A DNA stretch of 64,000 bases from Methylotenera sp. Lineage in GTDB: Bacteria > Pseudomonadota > Gammaproteobacteria > Burkholderiales > Methylophilaceae. Location of the stretch: assembly GCF_030684185.1 (NCBI RefSeq), contig NZ_JAUXOY010000014.1, positions 94,001 to 158,000 of the forward strand, in the 5' to 3' direction. How positions within the stretch are numbered: the first letter of the stretch is position 1; every line of letters begins with the position of its first letter. The notes under the pieces are model-generated. The model was not told the origin of the DNA. It made no database searches and saw nothing but the letters and a program-made list of their open reading frames with translations. Below are positions 44,591 through 54,163 of the stretch, piece after piece. The position numbers and the translations under genes were made by a program.

Positions 44591-46840
44591 ATGAAACTGT
44601 ATGGCAACAAAAATATCACACAAAAATCGATATATCTAGCTGTGGCATTAACATTTAATTCTGCATTAGCAGTAGCAGAAGATGTGAAAACGGCGGAGCC
44701 AAAAGAGCTGGAAGAAGTTAACGTAAAGGCGGCTGCAGAACCTGTAGCTAGAGGTTACCAGGCCACACAAACACGGGTAGGTAAAGTGCTGCAAGATCCG
44801 CATGATATTGCACAAGCAATTACTACATTAACCCGAGACCTGCTACATGATCAGCAGGTAGGGTCATTGCGCGAAGCCTTACGGAATGTTTCAGGGCTTA
44901 CCTTTAATGCAGCAGAAGGTGGCCGCTCAGGCGACAACATGATGTTGCGCGGATTCTATACTTTTGGCGACATTTATTTAGATGGTATACGTGACACCGC
45001 ACAATACAATCGGGAAACCTTTAACCTGGAACAGGTTGATGTGTTGCGCGGCTCTGCCGCTATGCTGTTTGGCCGCGGTCAGGCTGGCGGCGTGATTAAC
45101 CAGGTATCTAAAACCGCTAAGCTGACAGATGCCAATGTTATATCAGGAAGTTTGGGTGAATATGATTACCACCAGTTTACAGGTGATTTTAATAAGCAAC
45201 TCACAGGCACAGCGGCAATTCGTTTAAACGTAATGGATAGGTCAGAAGAAAATTATCGTAAAAATCCAGCCAATGGTGACAGCCCGACCTTGGATCGAAG
45301 CGGGATAGCAGTAAGCTTTGGTGCTGGCATAGGTACTGAGAATGAATTTTTTTTAAATCATGTTTATACGAAAACAGGTGACGTGCCGGATTTTGGTGTT
45401 TCATTCTTCAACAAACGTCCGATTGATAGAACTTTGGCATCCGGAGCGAACATTGACGACGGGGTGTTTTATGGAGGTGATAAAAACTTCGATGACAGTG
45501 ACACTAGCATCAGTACAGCAATATTTACTCACAAGTTTTCTAAAGACACAGAATGGCGTACACAGTTGAGAAGTGCCGATTACGAGCGTGGTTACTGGGC
45601 AAAGACACCTAATAATGCCGTTATGCCAAGCGCTAATTACAGTGTAGGTGGCAACCAAACGCGTGATATGGATTATGAAACTTTAAACTTACAAACTGAT
45701 TTTAGCACCAAGCTTGACATTGTAGGCATGAAGCACCAAGTTTTAACAGGACTTGAATACTTGAAAGAAGATTCATTCCGACATGGTTTACGACCATTTA
45801 ACCTGACAACTGGACAGCCTTACACTTTAACAGGTGCCGCACTCACGGCGGCTATTGCGGCTAACGGGGTGTTTTACAAGAAAGGCGTGTTGGCAACCAC
45901 TGGCACACCAGTAAAATTCAAGGCTGATAATTATGCGATTTACGTGCAGGATACCATCGAGTTAATTCCTAAGTGGGATTTGCTATTAGGCATGCGCCGG
46001 GATGAATTGCGTGCAGATTACTCAAGCACAACTTCACCTAAACTAAGTTATGGTGAAAATAGTTATCGTACTGGTTTGTCATGGCATCAAAATGAGATGA
46101 GTCATTACTATGTAAGTTTTAGTGATTCATTTAGCCCGACCGCCGACTTGTATCAGTTAACCGTCAAACCACAACCGCCTGAAACCAGTAAAACTGTAGA
46201 GGTTGGCGCTAAATGGCTGTTTAATGACGGTGATTTAGCCTTTAGAACCGCATTATATCGCTCAATTAAAGACTGGGAGCGTAATACAGACCTGGAGTCT
46301 ACTGCAGCGATTCTGACTAAGAAGCGTCGTACCGATGGGCTGGAGTTCGAGTTATCTGGCTATGTAGCAGAGAACTGGGAAGTGTTTGCAGGCCTTGCTT
46401 TTATGGATGCTAAAATACTTGAAGTTGCGGAAAATATCAATGCTACGACGGGTGTGATTACTTTCGCTGACGCAAGATTTGAAGGAAAACGTGCACGTAA
46501 CACACCTGCAGCAACATTCAATCTATGGACGACTTATTCATTCTTGGGCAACTGGAAAATTGGCGGTGGCATTGAGGCAAAAGGTGAGCGCATTGGCTAT
46601 GTGCCATCTGCAGCAAGTGCCGCTAACGTGTATACCAATGGACAATTTGACCCAAATAAATTACCAGGCTATGCCCGTGTAGATGCAATGTTGGAATATG
46701 ACGCTAAACAATGGGCGGTGCGTTTGAATGTTAAAAACGTGTTGGATAAAACCTACTATGATGCGATTTATGACAACGGTGGTTTTAGTGTGCCGGGTAA
46801 TAGCAGAACAGCCATTATAACGACTGAGTTCAAATTTTAA
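44591..46840 (+). CDS. TonB-dependent siderophore receptor (Fiu/CirA/PiuA-like)
   Basis: A 749-aa outer-membrane receptor: signal peptide ending NSALAVA, a short linker, plug domain (VLQDPHDIAQAITTLTRDLL, LRGFYTFGDIYLDGIRD, VLRGSAAMLFGRGQAGGVIN), 22-strand barrel, and terminal Phe (ITTEFKF). Catecholate/monohydroxamate siderophore receptors with a PKHD hydroxylase next door are usually of the PiuA/Fiu group. Exact ligand unknown. Confidence 0.93.
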   Translation: MKLYGNKNITQKSIYLAVALTFNSALAVAEDVKTAEPKELEEVNVKAAAEPVARGYQATQTRVGKVLQDPHDIAQAITTLTRDLLHDQQVGSLREALRNVSGLTFNAAEGGRSGDNMMLRGFYTFGDIYLDGIRDTAQYNRETFNLEQVDVLRGSAAMLFGRGQAGGVINQVSKTAKLTDANVISGSLGEYDYHQFTGDFNKQLTGTAAIRLNVMDRSEENYRKNPANGDSPTLDRSGIAVSFGAGIGTENEFFLNHVYTKTGDVPDFGVSFFNKRPIDRTLASGANIDDGVFYGGDKNFDDSDTSISTAIFTHKFSKDTEWRTQLRSADYERGYWAKTPNNAVMPSANYSVGGNQTRDMDYETLNLQTDFSTKLDIVGMKHQVLTGLEYLKEDSFRHGLRPFNLTTGQPYTLTGAALTAAIAANGVFYKKGVLATTGTPVKFKADNYAIYVQDTIELIPKWDLLLGMRRDELRADYSSTTSPKLSYGENSYRTGLSWHQNEMSHYYVSFSDSFSPTADLYQLTVKPQPPETSKTVEVGAKWLFNDGDLAFRTALYRSIKDWERNTDLESTAAILTKKRRTDGLEFELSGYVAENWEVFAGLAFMDAKILEVAENINATTGVITFADARFEGKRARNTPAATFNLWTTYSFLGNWKIGGGIEAKGERIGYVPSAASAANVYTNGQFDPNKLPGYARVDAMLEYDAKQWAVRLNVKNVLDKTYYDAIYDNGGFSVPGNSRTAIITTEFKF

Positions 46841-46859
46841 GGTATAGATTAAGGGTTAG

Positions 46860-47543
46860 ATGATGTTGCAGCATGTGCCGGATTTATTGACTGTTGAAGA
46901 ACTTGCCGAGGCTAGGCGCTTGCTTGCAAGTGCCGACTGGGTAGATGGCAAGGTAACGGCTGGCACACAAGCCGCAACGGTAAAAAATAATCAGCAGTTG
47001 CCCGAGAGTGCGCCGCAAATACGTGCATTGAGGCAGTTGGTGTTAATGGCGCTTAATCGTAACGCCTTATTTTTTACCGCGGCGCTACCTTCTAAAATTT
47101 TGCCGCCTTTTTTTAACCGATATAGCGGTGAGGCTAATCAATATGGCTTTCATGTCGATAACGCCATGCGTATGCCGCCGGATGGTGGTGGTTATGTGCG
47201 AGCGGATGTTTCTGCTACCTTATTTTTGTCGGAACCTGATGAATATGACGGTGGCGAACTCATCATCGAAGATACCTTTGGCCGTCATGCGGTGAAGTTG
47301 AATGCCGGTAGCTTGGTAATCTATCCATCTTCTTCGGTACATAAGGTGAATCCGGTGACGGAAGGCGCAAGAGTGGCATGCTTTATGTTTATTCAAAGCA
47401 TGGTGCGCGATGCTGAAAAGCGCCGTTTACTATACGACATGGACATGTCGCTGATGCAGTTGCGCCATCAAGTAGGCGAAACTGAACCAGTTGTACATTT
47501 AACTGGGGTCTATCACAACTTGCTTAGGCATTGGGCTGAATGA
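46860..47543 (+). CDS. PKHD-type Fe(II)/2-oxoglutarate hydroxylase (YbiX/PiuC family)
   Basis: A 227-aa dioxygenase. The Fe ligands are the His-x-Asp in [10 protein letters not shown] and the distal His in [10 protein letters not shown]; the 2OG-binding Arg is in [12 protein letters not shown]. Conserved openings [10 protein letters not shown] and [20 protein letters not shown] match PiuC/YbiX. PiuC neighbours TonB receptors in pseudomonads and influences uptake of siderophore-like compounds. Overlaps the next gene by ATGA. Confidence 0.93.
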   Translation: MMLQHVPDLLTVEELAEARRLLASADWVDGKVTAGTQAATVKNNQQLPESAPQIRALRQLVLMALNRNALFFTAALPSKILPPFFNRYSGEANQYGFHVDNAMRMPPDGGGYVRADVSATLFLSEPDEYDGGELIIEDTFGRHAVKLNAGSLVIYPSSSVHKVNPVTEGARVACFMFIQSMVRDAEKRRLLYDMDMSLMQLRHQVGETEPVVHLTGVYHNLLRHWAE

Positions 47544-48637
47544 CAGCGCTACTTTCCAAGTTACAGACTACACCATCAGGAGTGCAATCCGCTACTGACT
47601 ATTTGCCGTATGGGCAACTGCGCCTAACGCCAGAGGTATGGCGTTATTTGGAACAAGGCAGTGGTAAAGGTTTAACCATGCAAGCTAATGCACAGGCGCT
47701 AGATGATGTGAAACTGATGTCGCGACCTTTAGCCGAAGTTAAGGGCGGGAATACGCGGCTGAACATCTTCGGGCAGCAGTTTGAGCATCCTTTGCTGTTG
47801 GCACCGATAGCGTATCAGCGTTTATTTCATCCTGATGGTGAACAGGCGAGCGCAATGGCGGCAAATGCACAGTCTGGACAGATGGTGGTGAGTAGTCTCG
47901 CCAGTCAGACGCTGGAAGAAATTATAAAAGCAAGCGGGCAGGCTTTATGGTTCCAGCTGTATTGGCAGGGCAACAGGCCGCGTACTCTGCATTTGCTTAA
48001 GCGTGCATTAGCTGCAGGTTATAGTGCGGTAATGTTCACCGTAGATGCTCCAGTTAAACAAGCGGTGATGCAATTGCCTGATGGTATTAGTGCGGTTAAT
48101 CTTGAGGCTTCGCTGCCTATGTCTGCTGTGCCGTTTAACTCAAGTATGGTGTTTGACGGTTGGATGACGCAAGCGCCTACTTGGGATGATTTGGCTTGGC
48201 TGCGTAACCAGCTCAATGAGCCCTTGCTGGTCAAAGGGATCTTGCATCTTGATGACGCAAAAAAATTGCTAAGTTTGGGTTGTGACGGTTTAGTAGTTTC
48301 TAACCACGGAGGGCGGGTGCTGGACGGGGTACCTGGCAGTCTTGAGATGCTGCCTGAAATTGTAAAATTGGTTTCTGGTAAAGCCAATGTGTTGTTTGAT
48401 AGCGGCATACGCAGTGGTCAAGACGCCTTTAAAGCGTTAGCACTCGGGGCAGATGCCGTGATGGTAGGACGCCCCTATGTTTGGGGACTTTCAACCTGTG
48501 GTGCGCTAGGCGTGGCACATGTTTTACGTTTGATGCGTGATGAACTGGAAATGACGATGGCACTGTCTGGGGCTGAAAATCTTAAGGCGATTAAAGTTGG
48601 AAAATTTTTGAATAATTTAACAAAGGATAAAAGATGA
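47540..48637 (+). CDS. FMN-dependent alpha-hydroxy-acid oxidase/dehydrogenase
   Basis: A 365-aa TIM-barrel flavoenzyme of the LldD/glycolate oxidase family. Active-site motif [21 protein letters not shown] contains the catalytic His; later [30 protein letters not shown] binds FMN phosphate. Its substrate is unknown. Translational overlap with both the hydroxylase and the PepSY gene indicates a role linked to iron uptake, perhaps acting on a hydroxy-acid siderophore part; that is inference. Confidence 0.9.
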   Translation: MTALLSKLQTTPSGVQSATDYLPYGQLRLTPEVWRYLEQGSGKGLTMQANAQALDDVKLMSRPLAEVKGGNTRLNIFGQQFEHPLLLAPIAYQRLFHPDGEQASAMAANAQSGQMVVSSLASQTLEEIIKASGQALWFQLYWQGNRPRTLHLLKRALAAGYSAVMFTVDAPVKQAVMQLPDGISAVNLEASLPMSAVPFNSSMVFDGWMTQAPTWDDLAWLRNQLNEPLLVKGILHLDDAKKLLSLGCDGLVVSNHGGRVLDGVPGSLEMLPEIVKLVSGKANVLFDSGIRSGQDAFKALALGADAVMVGRPYVWGLSTCGALGVAHVLRLMRDELEMTMALSGAENLKAIKVGKFLNNLTKDKR

Positions 48638-48894
48638 AATTACTATTAGCACTATTAACCGTGTTACCACTGCAGGCCTTTGCGGGGGCGGATTGCAAAG
48701 TGTACCCAAAGGAAGAGTGGGCCTCAGAAGCCACGCTAAAACAAACGTTGAGTGAAGAGGGGTACATCATCAAAAAGTTTAAAGTGGATGGTAATTGTTA
48801 TGAGATATATGGTCGCAACAAACAAGGTAAGAAAGTAGAGATTTACTTCGATACCAAGACGCTGGCGATTGTTAAAGCTGAAATTGAAAAGTAA
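48634..48894 (+). CDS. small periplasmic PepSY-like protein
   Basis: An 86-aa protein with a signal peptide ending LQAFA and a single PepSY-like domain (ATLKQTLSEEGYIIKKFKVDGNCYEIYGRNKQGKKVEIYFD). Cys residues at the N-terminus and in DGNCYE may form a disulfide. PepSY proteins of this type often precede cytochrome b561 genes, as here. Confidence 0.88.
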   Translation: MKLLLALLTVLPLQAFAGADCKVYPKEEWASEATLKQTLSEEGYIIKKFKVDGNCYEIYGRNKQGKKVEIYFDTKTLAIVKAEIEK

Positions 48895-48914
48895 GCAAGT
48901 CGAATAAATTGCCG

Positions 48915-49433
48915 ATGCAAGCAGATTTACTTAAAACCAATGACAGCACATGGCCGCTGCTTGTCAGGTTAACCCATTGGGCGGTTGCTACAGGCGTACT
49001 CATTAGCTTTTTTAATGAGTCAGGCTTTTGGCATAGGTTCATCGGTTACGCATGTGTGGCTCTCGTGCTGTTGCGAATTGCAGATGGTTTATGGTTTAGC
49101 CGGTCGATGACCTCAAAGTTTTATCTGCCAAAAATTGCAGATATCAAGATGCACTTAAAAGAACTTGTAGCTGGAAAAATTTCTCATCATAGAGGACATA
49201 ACCCGCTTGGTCAGTGCGCGGTTTATGTCATGTGGCTAGTTATCATATTTCTCGCACTGACAGGTTGGCTTAGCCGTACCGATCAGTTCTGGGGTGAAGA
49301 CTGGCCTGTGGATGTTCATCAGGTGCTGTCTTATTTACTGCAAGCGATGGTTATATTACATTTGCTGGCGGTGGTGGTCGTTTCAAAACTGCAGGGCAGA
49401 AATTTAATCAAAGCCATGGTTCACGGCAAATAA
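48915..49433 (+). CDS. cytochrome b561-like membrane protein
   Basis: A 172-aa, four-helix dihaem cytochrome b561 of the Ni/Fe-hydrogenase b-type family. Candidate haem ligands: His in VRLTHWAVA, FWHRFIGY, DVHQVLS and ILHLLAV. Start at MQADLLK (ATG 48915) is favoured over TTG 48909. Probably accepts electrons from a periplasmic partner and may reduce ferric iron or the PepSY partner; role inferred. Confidence 0.88.
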   Translation: MQADLLKTNDSTWPLLVRLTHWAVATGVLISFFNESGFWHRFIGYACVALVLLRIADGLWFSRSMTSKFYLPKIADIKMHLKELVAGKISHHRGHNPLGQCAVYVMWLVIIFLALTGWLSRTDQFWGEDWPVDVHQVLSYLLQAMVILHLLAVVVVSKLQGRNLIKAMVHGK

Positions 49434-49464
49434 ACACTGTTGTAACGTGAACCATGCAAAACAG

Positions 49465-49896
49465 TTAGCCAGTAATGTAACTTTCAAGTTGTTTGATAAG
49501 CCTTTGTTGATAATCAATCGTTTCTTTCACCAAATCGCCAATAGACAGCATGCCAATGACTTTACCGTCCTCAAGTACTGGCAAGTGACGAATGCGCTTC
49601 TCAGACATGATAGACATTGCTTGTTCTACAGTGTCACTGGGTTTTGTGGTCGTTATGCTGGTCGACATCACCTCGCTTATAGGCGTGGTTTTTGAGGATT
49701 TGCCTTTGAGTACGATTTCCCGCGCGTAGTCACGTTCAGAAAAAATACCTACCAGTTTATCGCCTTCAAGTACTACTAACGCACCTATTCTATACTCAGC
49801 TAACACCACTAAAGCATCAAATACTGGACGATGTGGTGCAATTGAAATCACTTCTTTATGTTTTTTTATACTTAGTAATTGTTGTAATGTTTTCAT
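49465..49896 (-). CDS. CBS-domain-pair protein
   Basis: A 143-aa soluble protein consisting of two CBS domains: ALVVLAEYRIGALVVLEGDKLVGIFSERDYAR and AMSIMSEKRIRHLPVLEDGKVIGMLSIGDLV. Such stand-alone pairs bind adenine nucleotides or NADH and regulate partner proteins. RBS GAGGGGAATATC before the ATG. The ORF at 49447 on the other strand is its shadow. Confidence 0.93.
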   Translation of the reverse strand: MKTLQQLLSIKKHKEVISIAPHRPVFDALVVLAEYRIGALVVLEGDKLVGIFSERDYAREIVLKGKSSKTTPISEVMSTSITTTKPSDTVEQAMSIMSEKRIRHLPVLEDGKVIGMLSIGDLVKETIDYQQRLIKQLESYITG

Positions 49897-49990
49897 GATA
49901 TTCCCCTCTCAGTTGATACTAGTAAAAATATACACCTTATAATGCCTATAGCAAAATGCTAAACAATAAATACAGGCGAAAAGTTAAGCC

Positions 49991-50914
49991 ATGCAAAACC
50001 CCCCAGACAAAAAGATAGTGTTCAAAGCCTTTTTGGCGCTTTTTATACTCACGCTTATCTGGGGTTATAACTGGGTCGTCATGAAGTTGGCAGTACAATA
50101 CGCTAGCCCATTTCAGTTTGCTGCACTACGCACATTTTTAGGCGCGCTTATTCTATTCTTAGTGATTTTTTTAACGAAAAGACCATTGGCGCTAAAAGAA
50201 TTTCCCACTATGCTTGTTTTAGGCATACTGCAAACGGTTGGTTTTACGGGGTTGTTAATTTGGGCATTGGTTGAAGGCGGTGCGGGTAAAACTGCGGTAC
50301 TTACTTACACCATGCCTTTTTGGGTAATGTTATTTGCCTGGCCAATGCTGGGTGAAAAAGTGCAAGGCTGGCAATGGCTTGCAGTGGTGTTTGCATTGTT
50401 TGGCATGGTGCTCATTTTTGATCCTTTACATATTAAAGCTGATGGATTTAGCATGTTTTTAGCGCTATGTTCAGGGGTTTCATGGGCAATATCTGCGATT
50501 ATCTCAAAGAAACTTCATAAGCGAGCACCACATTTAGACTTGCTTAATCTTACCGCTTGGCCAATGTTATTGGGCTCCATACCGATTATAGCCATCGCAC
50601 TTATTTTGCCTGCGCCGCCTATACAGTGGACCAGCACATTTATTTTGACCGTGCTTTTTAATGTGATTCTAAGTGGTTGCTTGGCTTGGGTGTTGTGGTT
50701 GTATGCTTTACAACGATTACAGGCGGGCGTAGCGAGTATGGCTTCAATGTTAGCGCCTGTTATTGGAGTATTAGCAGCATGGCTGCAACTCAATGAAGTG
50801 CCGGATACTTATGAATTGATTGGAATGGTTTTTATCGCACTGTCTTTAATCACCATTTCAATCATCAGCATACGTAAACATACGCAGATAGATGTCGCGC
50901 AAGGACAAGAGTAA
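49991..50914 (+). CDS. DMT-family (EamA) transporter
   Basis: A 307-aa protein with ten predicted membrane helices in two EamA repeats; TLIWGYNWVVMKLAVQYASPFQFAALR opens the first, and SGVSWAISAIISKKLHKRAP the second. Likely a metabolite exporter; substrate unknown. Confidence 0.9.
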   Translation: MQNPPDKKIVFKAFLALFILTLIWGYNWVVMKLAVQYASPFQFAALRTFLGALILFLVIFLTKRPLALKEFPTMLVLGILQTVGFTGLLIWALVEGGAGKTAVLTYTMPFWVMLFAWPMLGEKVQGWQWLAVVFALFGMVLIFDPLHIKADGFSMFLALCSGVSWAISAIISKKLHKRAPHLDLLNLTAWPMLLGSIPIIAIALILPAPPIQWTSTFILTVLFNVILSGCLAWVLWLYALQRLQAGVASMASMLAPVIGVLAAWLQLNEVPDTYELIGMVFIALSLITISIISIRKHTQIDVAQGQE

Positions 50915-50921
50915 GGGCGTG

Positions 50922-51015
50922 AGTTGCAAATCAAGCCTGAACGTTGTTGTATCCGCTTGCCGTACTGGTTGTACTGTCTGCGCGAATACGCCTAGTTCAT
51001 GCTTGATTATCAACT
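50922..51015 (+). repeat. palindromic element, copy 2 (GCCGTACT core)
   Basis: Shares TATCCGCTTGCCGTACTGGT, GTACTGTCTGCGCG and CCTAGTTC with copy 1 at 37370, but the outer arms AGTTG-AATCAAGC-TGAAC and GTTCA-GCTTGATT-CAACT are different and pair with each other. It sits between the exporter and yebC. Confidence 0.8.
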
Positions 51016-51087
51016 TACTTAAGTTACGGTTTGCCTATGTTAAAATGCAGGAAATACTTTTAGAAAATATACTTAGAGGAAAGCAGC

Positions 51088-51813
51088 ATGGCAGGTCATA
51101 GTAAATGGGCAAATATTCAACATCGCAAAGGTCGTCAAGACGCCAAGCGCGGCAAAATCTTCACAAAAATCATTAAAGAAATCACCGTAGCGGCGCGCTT
51201 AAGTGGTGGCGACGTTACCATGAACCCGCGTCTACGCGCTGCGGTGGCAGAGGCTAAAGAAGAGAACATGCCCGCTGACAATATAACGCGTGCCATTAAA
51301 AAAGGTACGGGCGAATTAGAGGGCGTGAACTACGAGGAAATTCGCTATGAAGGTTACGGTATTAACGGCGCGGCGATTATCATTGATTGTCTTACCGACA
51401 ACAAGCAGCGTGCGGTGGCTGATGTGCGCCACGCGCTGACTAAGTTTGGTGGTAATTTAGGTACCGATGGCTCGGTCGCCTTTATGTTCAAACATTGCGG
51501 CAGCTTAGTATATGAGCCAGGTACGAGCGAAGATAAAGTAATGGAAACCGCTTTGGAAGCAGGTGCTGAAGATATTGTGACAGACGAAGACGGCAGCATT
51601 GAAGTGATTACGCCGCCAAATGATTTTATGGCCGTAAAAGAAGCGATGGAAGCCGCAGGCCTTAAAGCCGTGATGGCAGAAGTCACTATGAAGCCGATGA
51701 ACGAAGTGGAGTTTACCGGCGATGATGCATTGAAAATGCAAAAAATATTAGATGCACTGGACGATTTGGACGATGTGCAGGATGTTTATACCACTGCAGT
51801 GATAGAGGGTTAG
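51088..51813 (+). CDS. yebC: YebC/PmpR-family protein
   Basis: A 241-aa, three-domain YebC protein: [32 protein letters not shown] is the family N-terminus, followed by [18 protein letters not shown] and [19 protein letters not shown]. YebC proteins were called transcription regulators and more recently linked to translation of proline stretches. Upstream of ruvC as in most proteobacteria, but separated from it by an unrelated gene. Confidence 0.95.
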   Translation: MAGHSKWANIQHRKGRQDAKRGKIFTKIIKEITVAARLSGGDVTMNPRLRAAVAEAKEENMPADNITRAIKKGTGELEGVNYEEIRYEGYGINGAAIIIDCLTDNKQRAVADVRHALTKFGGNLGTDGSVAFMFKHCGSLVYEPGTSEDKVMETALEAGAEDIVTDEDGSIEVITPPNDFMAVKEAMEAAGLKAVMAEVTMKPMNEVEFTGDDALKMQKILDALDDLDDVQDVYTTAVIEG

Positions 51814-51815
51814 TA

Positions 51816-52646
51816 ATGGTCAACTTGCCTAAATGTTCAATGGCTGGCTGTGACAGTCCAGTTTCAAAAGCTGGTTATACGCTTTGCTATAAGCATTGGT
51901 TAGTGGAAAACAAAAGTAAGGTTACAAAACAAGTTAAGGAAGTTGAGCTTGATGAACCAAAGCAAAACAACTTTTTAACTTCTACCGCACTAGGTGAAAA
52001 ACTTGGCATTAACAGTAGAAAATTAAATCAAGTTTTATCAGAGTTAGGCTGGATTGAACGGTCAAAAAAAGGCTGGATACCAACTAGCCAAGGTAAAAAA
52101 CTTCATGCAGAAAGCCGTGAAAGTCGGCAGTCTGGTGTCCCTTTCGTTATGTGGCCTGAAGCAATCATTACCTCAAAAATCTTAACCAATACAATTCAAG
52201 AACTGTTAGGAAATAAAGGCACAGAAACAAAAGCCAAGCTGGAGGATGTCCCTACTGAAACGAAAGACGAGAAGCAGGTAGGTTATAGAGATAAGTTAGA
52301 TAAATTCAAACCGACTCATAGGGCAATGGATGGTCATTGGGTTCGCTCTAAGGCAGAGGGCTTAATTGATAATTGGTTATATATGTCAGGTATTGTTCAC
52401 GCATATGAACGTTTGTTACCTGTTGAAGAAGAGCTTTATTGCGATTTTTATGTTCCAGCAGGTAAAGTTTATATCGAATTTTGGGGCTTAGAAAATGACC
52501 CAAAATACAGAGAGCGCAAAGAAAAAAAGAAACAAATATACAAAAAATATGGGTTCAATTTGATTGAGTTAAATGATGAACATATCCAAAATCTAGATGA
52601 TTATTTGCCGAAAATGTTACTCAAATTTAATGTGATTGTGGACTAA
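51816..52646 (+). CDS. zinc-motif, winged-helix and PD-(D/E)XK nuclease-like protein
   Basis: A 276-aa protein not in the usual yebC-ruvC operon. Residues 5-30 hold CSMAGCDSPV...CYKHW, a Cys/His cluster that may bind zinc. Residues 52-95 look like a winged helix (TALGEKLGINSRKLNQVLSE, GWIERSKKGWIPTSQGKKLH). Residues 185-275 resemble a PD-(D/E)XK nuclease: RSKAEGLIDNWLYMSGI, CDFYVPAGKVYIEFWGLEN, then a lysine-rich helix and YKKYGFNLIEL. It starts two bases after yebC and ends three bases before ruvC. Codons are AT-richer than neighbours. Function unknown. Confidence 0.75.
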   Translation: MVNLPKCSMAGCDSPVSKAGYTLCYKHWLVENKSKVTKQVKEVELDEPKQNNFLTSTALGEKLGINSRKLNQVLSELGWIERSKKGWIPTSQGKKLHAESRESRQSGVPFVMWPEAIITSKILTNTIQELLGNKGTETKAKLEDVPTETKDEKQVGYRDKLDKFKPTHRAMDGHWVRSKAEGLIDNWLYMSGIVHAYERLLPVEEELYCDFYVPAGKVYIEFWGLENDPKYRERKEKKKQIYKKYGFNLIELNDEHIQNLDDYLPKMLLKFNVIVD

Positions 52647-52649
52647 GAG

Positions 52650-53213
52650 TTGGGGTTTATTCGTATCCTCGGTATAGACCCTGGCCTGCGCATCACAGGC
52701 TTTGGGGTAATCGAAAAAATAGGTGAAAAGATCACTTATATTTCGAGTGGTACGATTAAAACAGCGAGTGGTAAAAAAAACAAAATTGAGGGTGAAGATG
52801 ATAGAGAGGAACTGCCAGCACGTTTGAAAATTATCCTGGATGGTTTGTTTGAAGTCATTGATACTTATCAGCCTAACCAAGTGGCGATTGAAAAGGTATT
52901 TGTTAATGTGAACCCGCAATCCACCTTGTTGTTAGGTCAGGCGCGTGGCGCTGCAATCAGTGCTGCAGTGATGCGTAATTTAATCGTGGCCGAATATACC
53001 GCCTTACAAGTCAAGCAGGCCGTCGTTGGCAATGGTCATGCACAAAAAGAACAGGTGCAGGAAATGGTCAAACGCTTACTTAATTTGCCTGCGACGCCTA
53101 AACCAGACTCTGCGGACGCATTAGCTTGTGCAATCTGTCATGCGCATGGTGGGCAGGGCTTGGGTAGGTTGGCTACAGCTGGTTATCGAGTTCGTGGCGG
53201 GCGGCTGGTTTGA
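52650..53213 (+). CDS. ruvC: Holliday junction endodeoxyribonuclease RuvC
   Basis: Resolves Holliday junctions with RuvAB. 187 aa with catalytic acidic residues in [26 protein letters not shown] and [16 protein letters not shown] start gives the standard N-terminus. An insert of lysine/acidic residues ([15 protein letters not shown]) in the first third is longer than in E. coli. Stop overlaps the prenyltransferase start (TGATG). Confidence 0.96.
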   Translation: MGFIRILGIDPGLRITGFGVIEKIGEKITYISSGTIKTASGKKNKIEGEDDREELPARLKIILDGLFEVIDTYQPNQVAIEKVFVNVNPQSTLLLGQARGAAISAAVMRNLIVAEYTALQVKQAVVGNGHAQKEQVQEMVKRLLNLPATPKPDSADALACAICHAHGGQGLGRLATAGYRVRGGRLV

Positions 53214-54163
53214 TGGGTAACAATCATCTAGCTGAGCCATCAGTTACAAGCTATGCAAATCCATTGGCTTGTTACTTTGCCGCTACCCGCCCTGCATTTT
53301 TAATCGCTACTTTAGCTGCCTGCCTGTTGGGCTTGGCTGGTGCAGCATACTCTGGTGTTAGTTTTCAGCTAGAAACCGCTCTTATAACCGTATTGCTTGC
53401 TTTGCTAGTGCATGCTGGGGTGAACGTACTCAACGACTACTTTGACGCGCTTAACGGCACCGATGCGCTTAATTCCGAACGTTTATATCCTTTCACAGGT
53501 GGCAGCAGATTCATTCAGAATGGTGTGCTGACCACTAATCAGACTGCCAGTTTCGGCTATTTATTATTGCTTGTTGCCATGTTGGGTGGTGTGTGGTTAT
53601 CCTCGATGGTTGGTGCTGGCCTGCTTCTCATCGGCGCGCTTGGTGTGTTAATTGGGTGGGCTTATTCAGCATCTCCGTTACGCCTCAATGGGCGTGGTTT
53701 AGGTGAGTTATGTGTGTTGGCTGGCTTTATTGGAGTTGTAGTGGGTGCAGATTTTGTACAGCGACAAGCGTTTTCATTTCAGCCTATCATCGTTGGTATG
53801 CCTTATGCTTTGCTGGTGACTAATCTGCTTTATATCAACCAGTTTCCGGATAAAAAAGCAGATGCTATGGCTGGAAAACACCATCTGGTAGTTCGGTTGC
53901 CTTTGGAGCAGGCGGTGTTGGTTTATCCTTTGCTTGCAAGTCTGGCGTTTGCTTGGCTGGGTTTCTTTGTTTATGCAGAAAGGCTGCCTATGCTGGCAAT
54001 CCTGTCAGTCTTACCTCTATTATTTTCTGCACGTGCGGCTTTGTTGCTAAGAAAATATGCGGCAACCCCCGCCTATTTATTGTCTGCGATTAAGTTGACG
54101 CTCGCCGCTATGCTGAGTCATGCCTTATTTTTAACTTTAGTGTTGTTATGGAAGATGCCATGA
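53213..54163 (+). CDS. UbiA-family prenyltransferase (MenA-like)
   Basis: A 316-aa membrane protein with about nine helices. The two Asp-rich motifs are [14 protein letters not shown] and [13 protein letters not shown], with [15 protein letters not shown] between them; the pattern is nearer MenA than UbiA. It overlaps ruvC and ruvA by a few bases. Menaquinone is not typical of betaproteobacteria, so the aromatic acceptor is uncertain. I start at ATG 53213, not the preceding TTG. Confidence 0.88.
   Translation: MGNNHLAEPSVTSYANPLACYFAATRPAFLIATLAACLLGLAGAAYSGVSFQLETALITVLLALLVHAGVNVLNDYFDALNGTDALNSERLYPFTGGSRFIQNGVLTTNQTASFGYLLLLVAMLGGVWLSSMVGAGLLLIGALGVLIGWAYSASPLRLNGRGLGELCVLAGFIGVVVGADFVQRQAFSFQPIIVGMPYALLVTNLLYINQFPDKKADAMAGKHHLVVRLPLEQAVLVYPLLASLAFAWLGFFVYAERLPMLAILSVLPLLFSARAALLLRKYAATPAYLLSAIKLTLAAMLSHALFLTLVLLWKMP

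Noticed and set aside
49447-49695. 82-aa plus-strand ORF
   Set aside because: Lies antisense inside the CBS-domain gene, which has clear motifs and a ribosome site.
50892-51101. 69-aa ORF upstream of yebC
   Set aside because: It reads through the palindromic repeat element and overlaps the exporter and yebC ends; no ribosome site or family resemblance.
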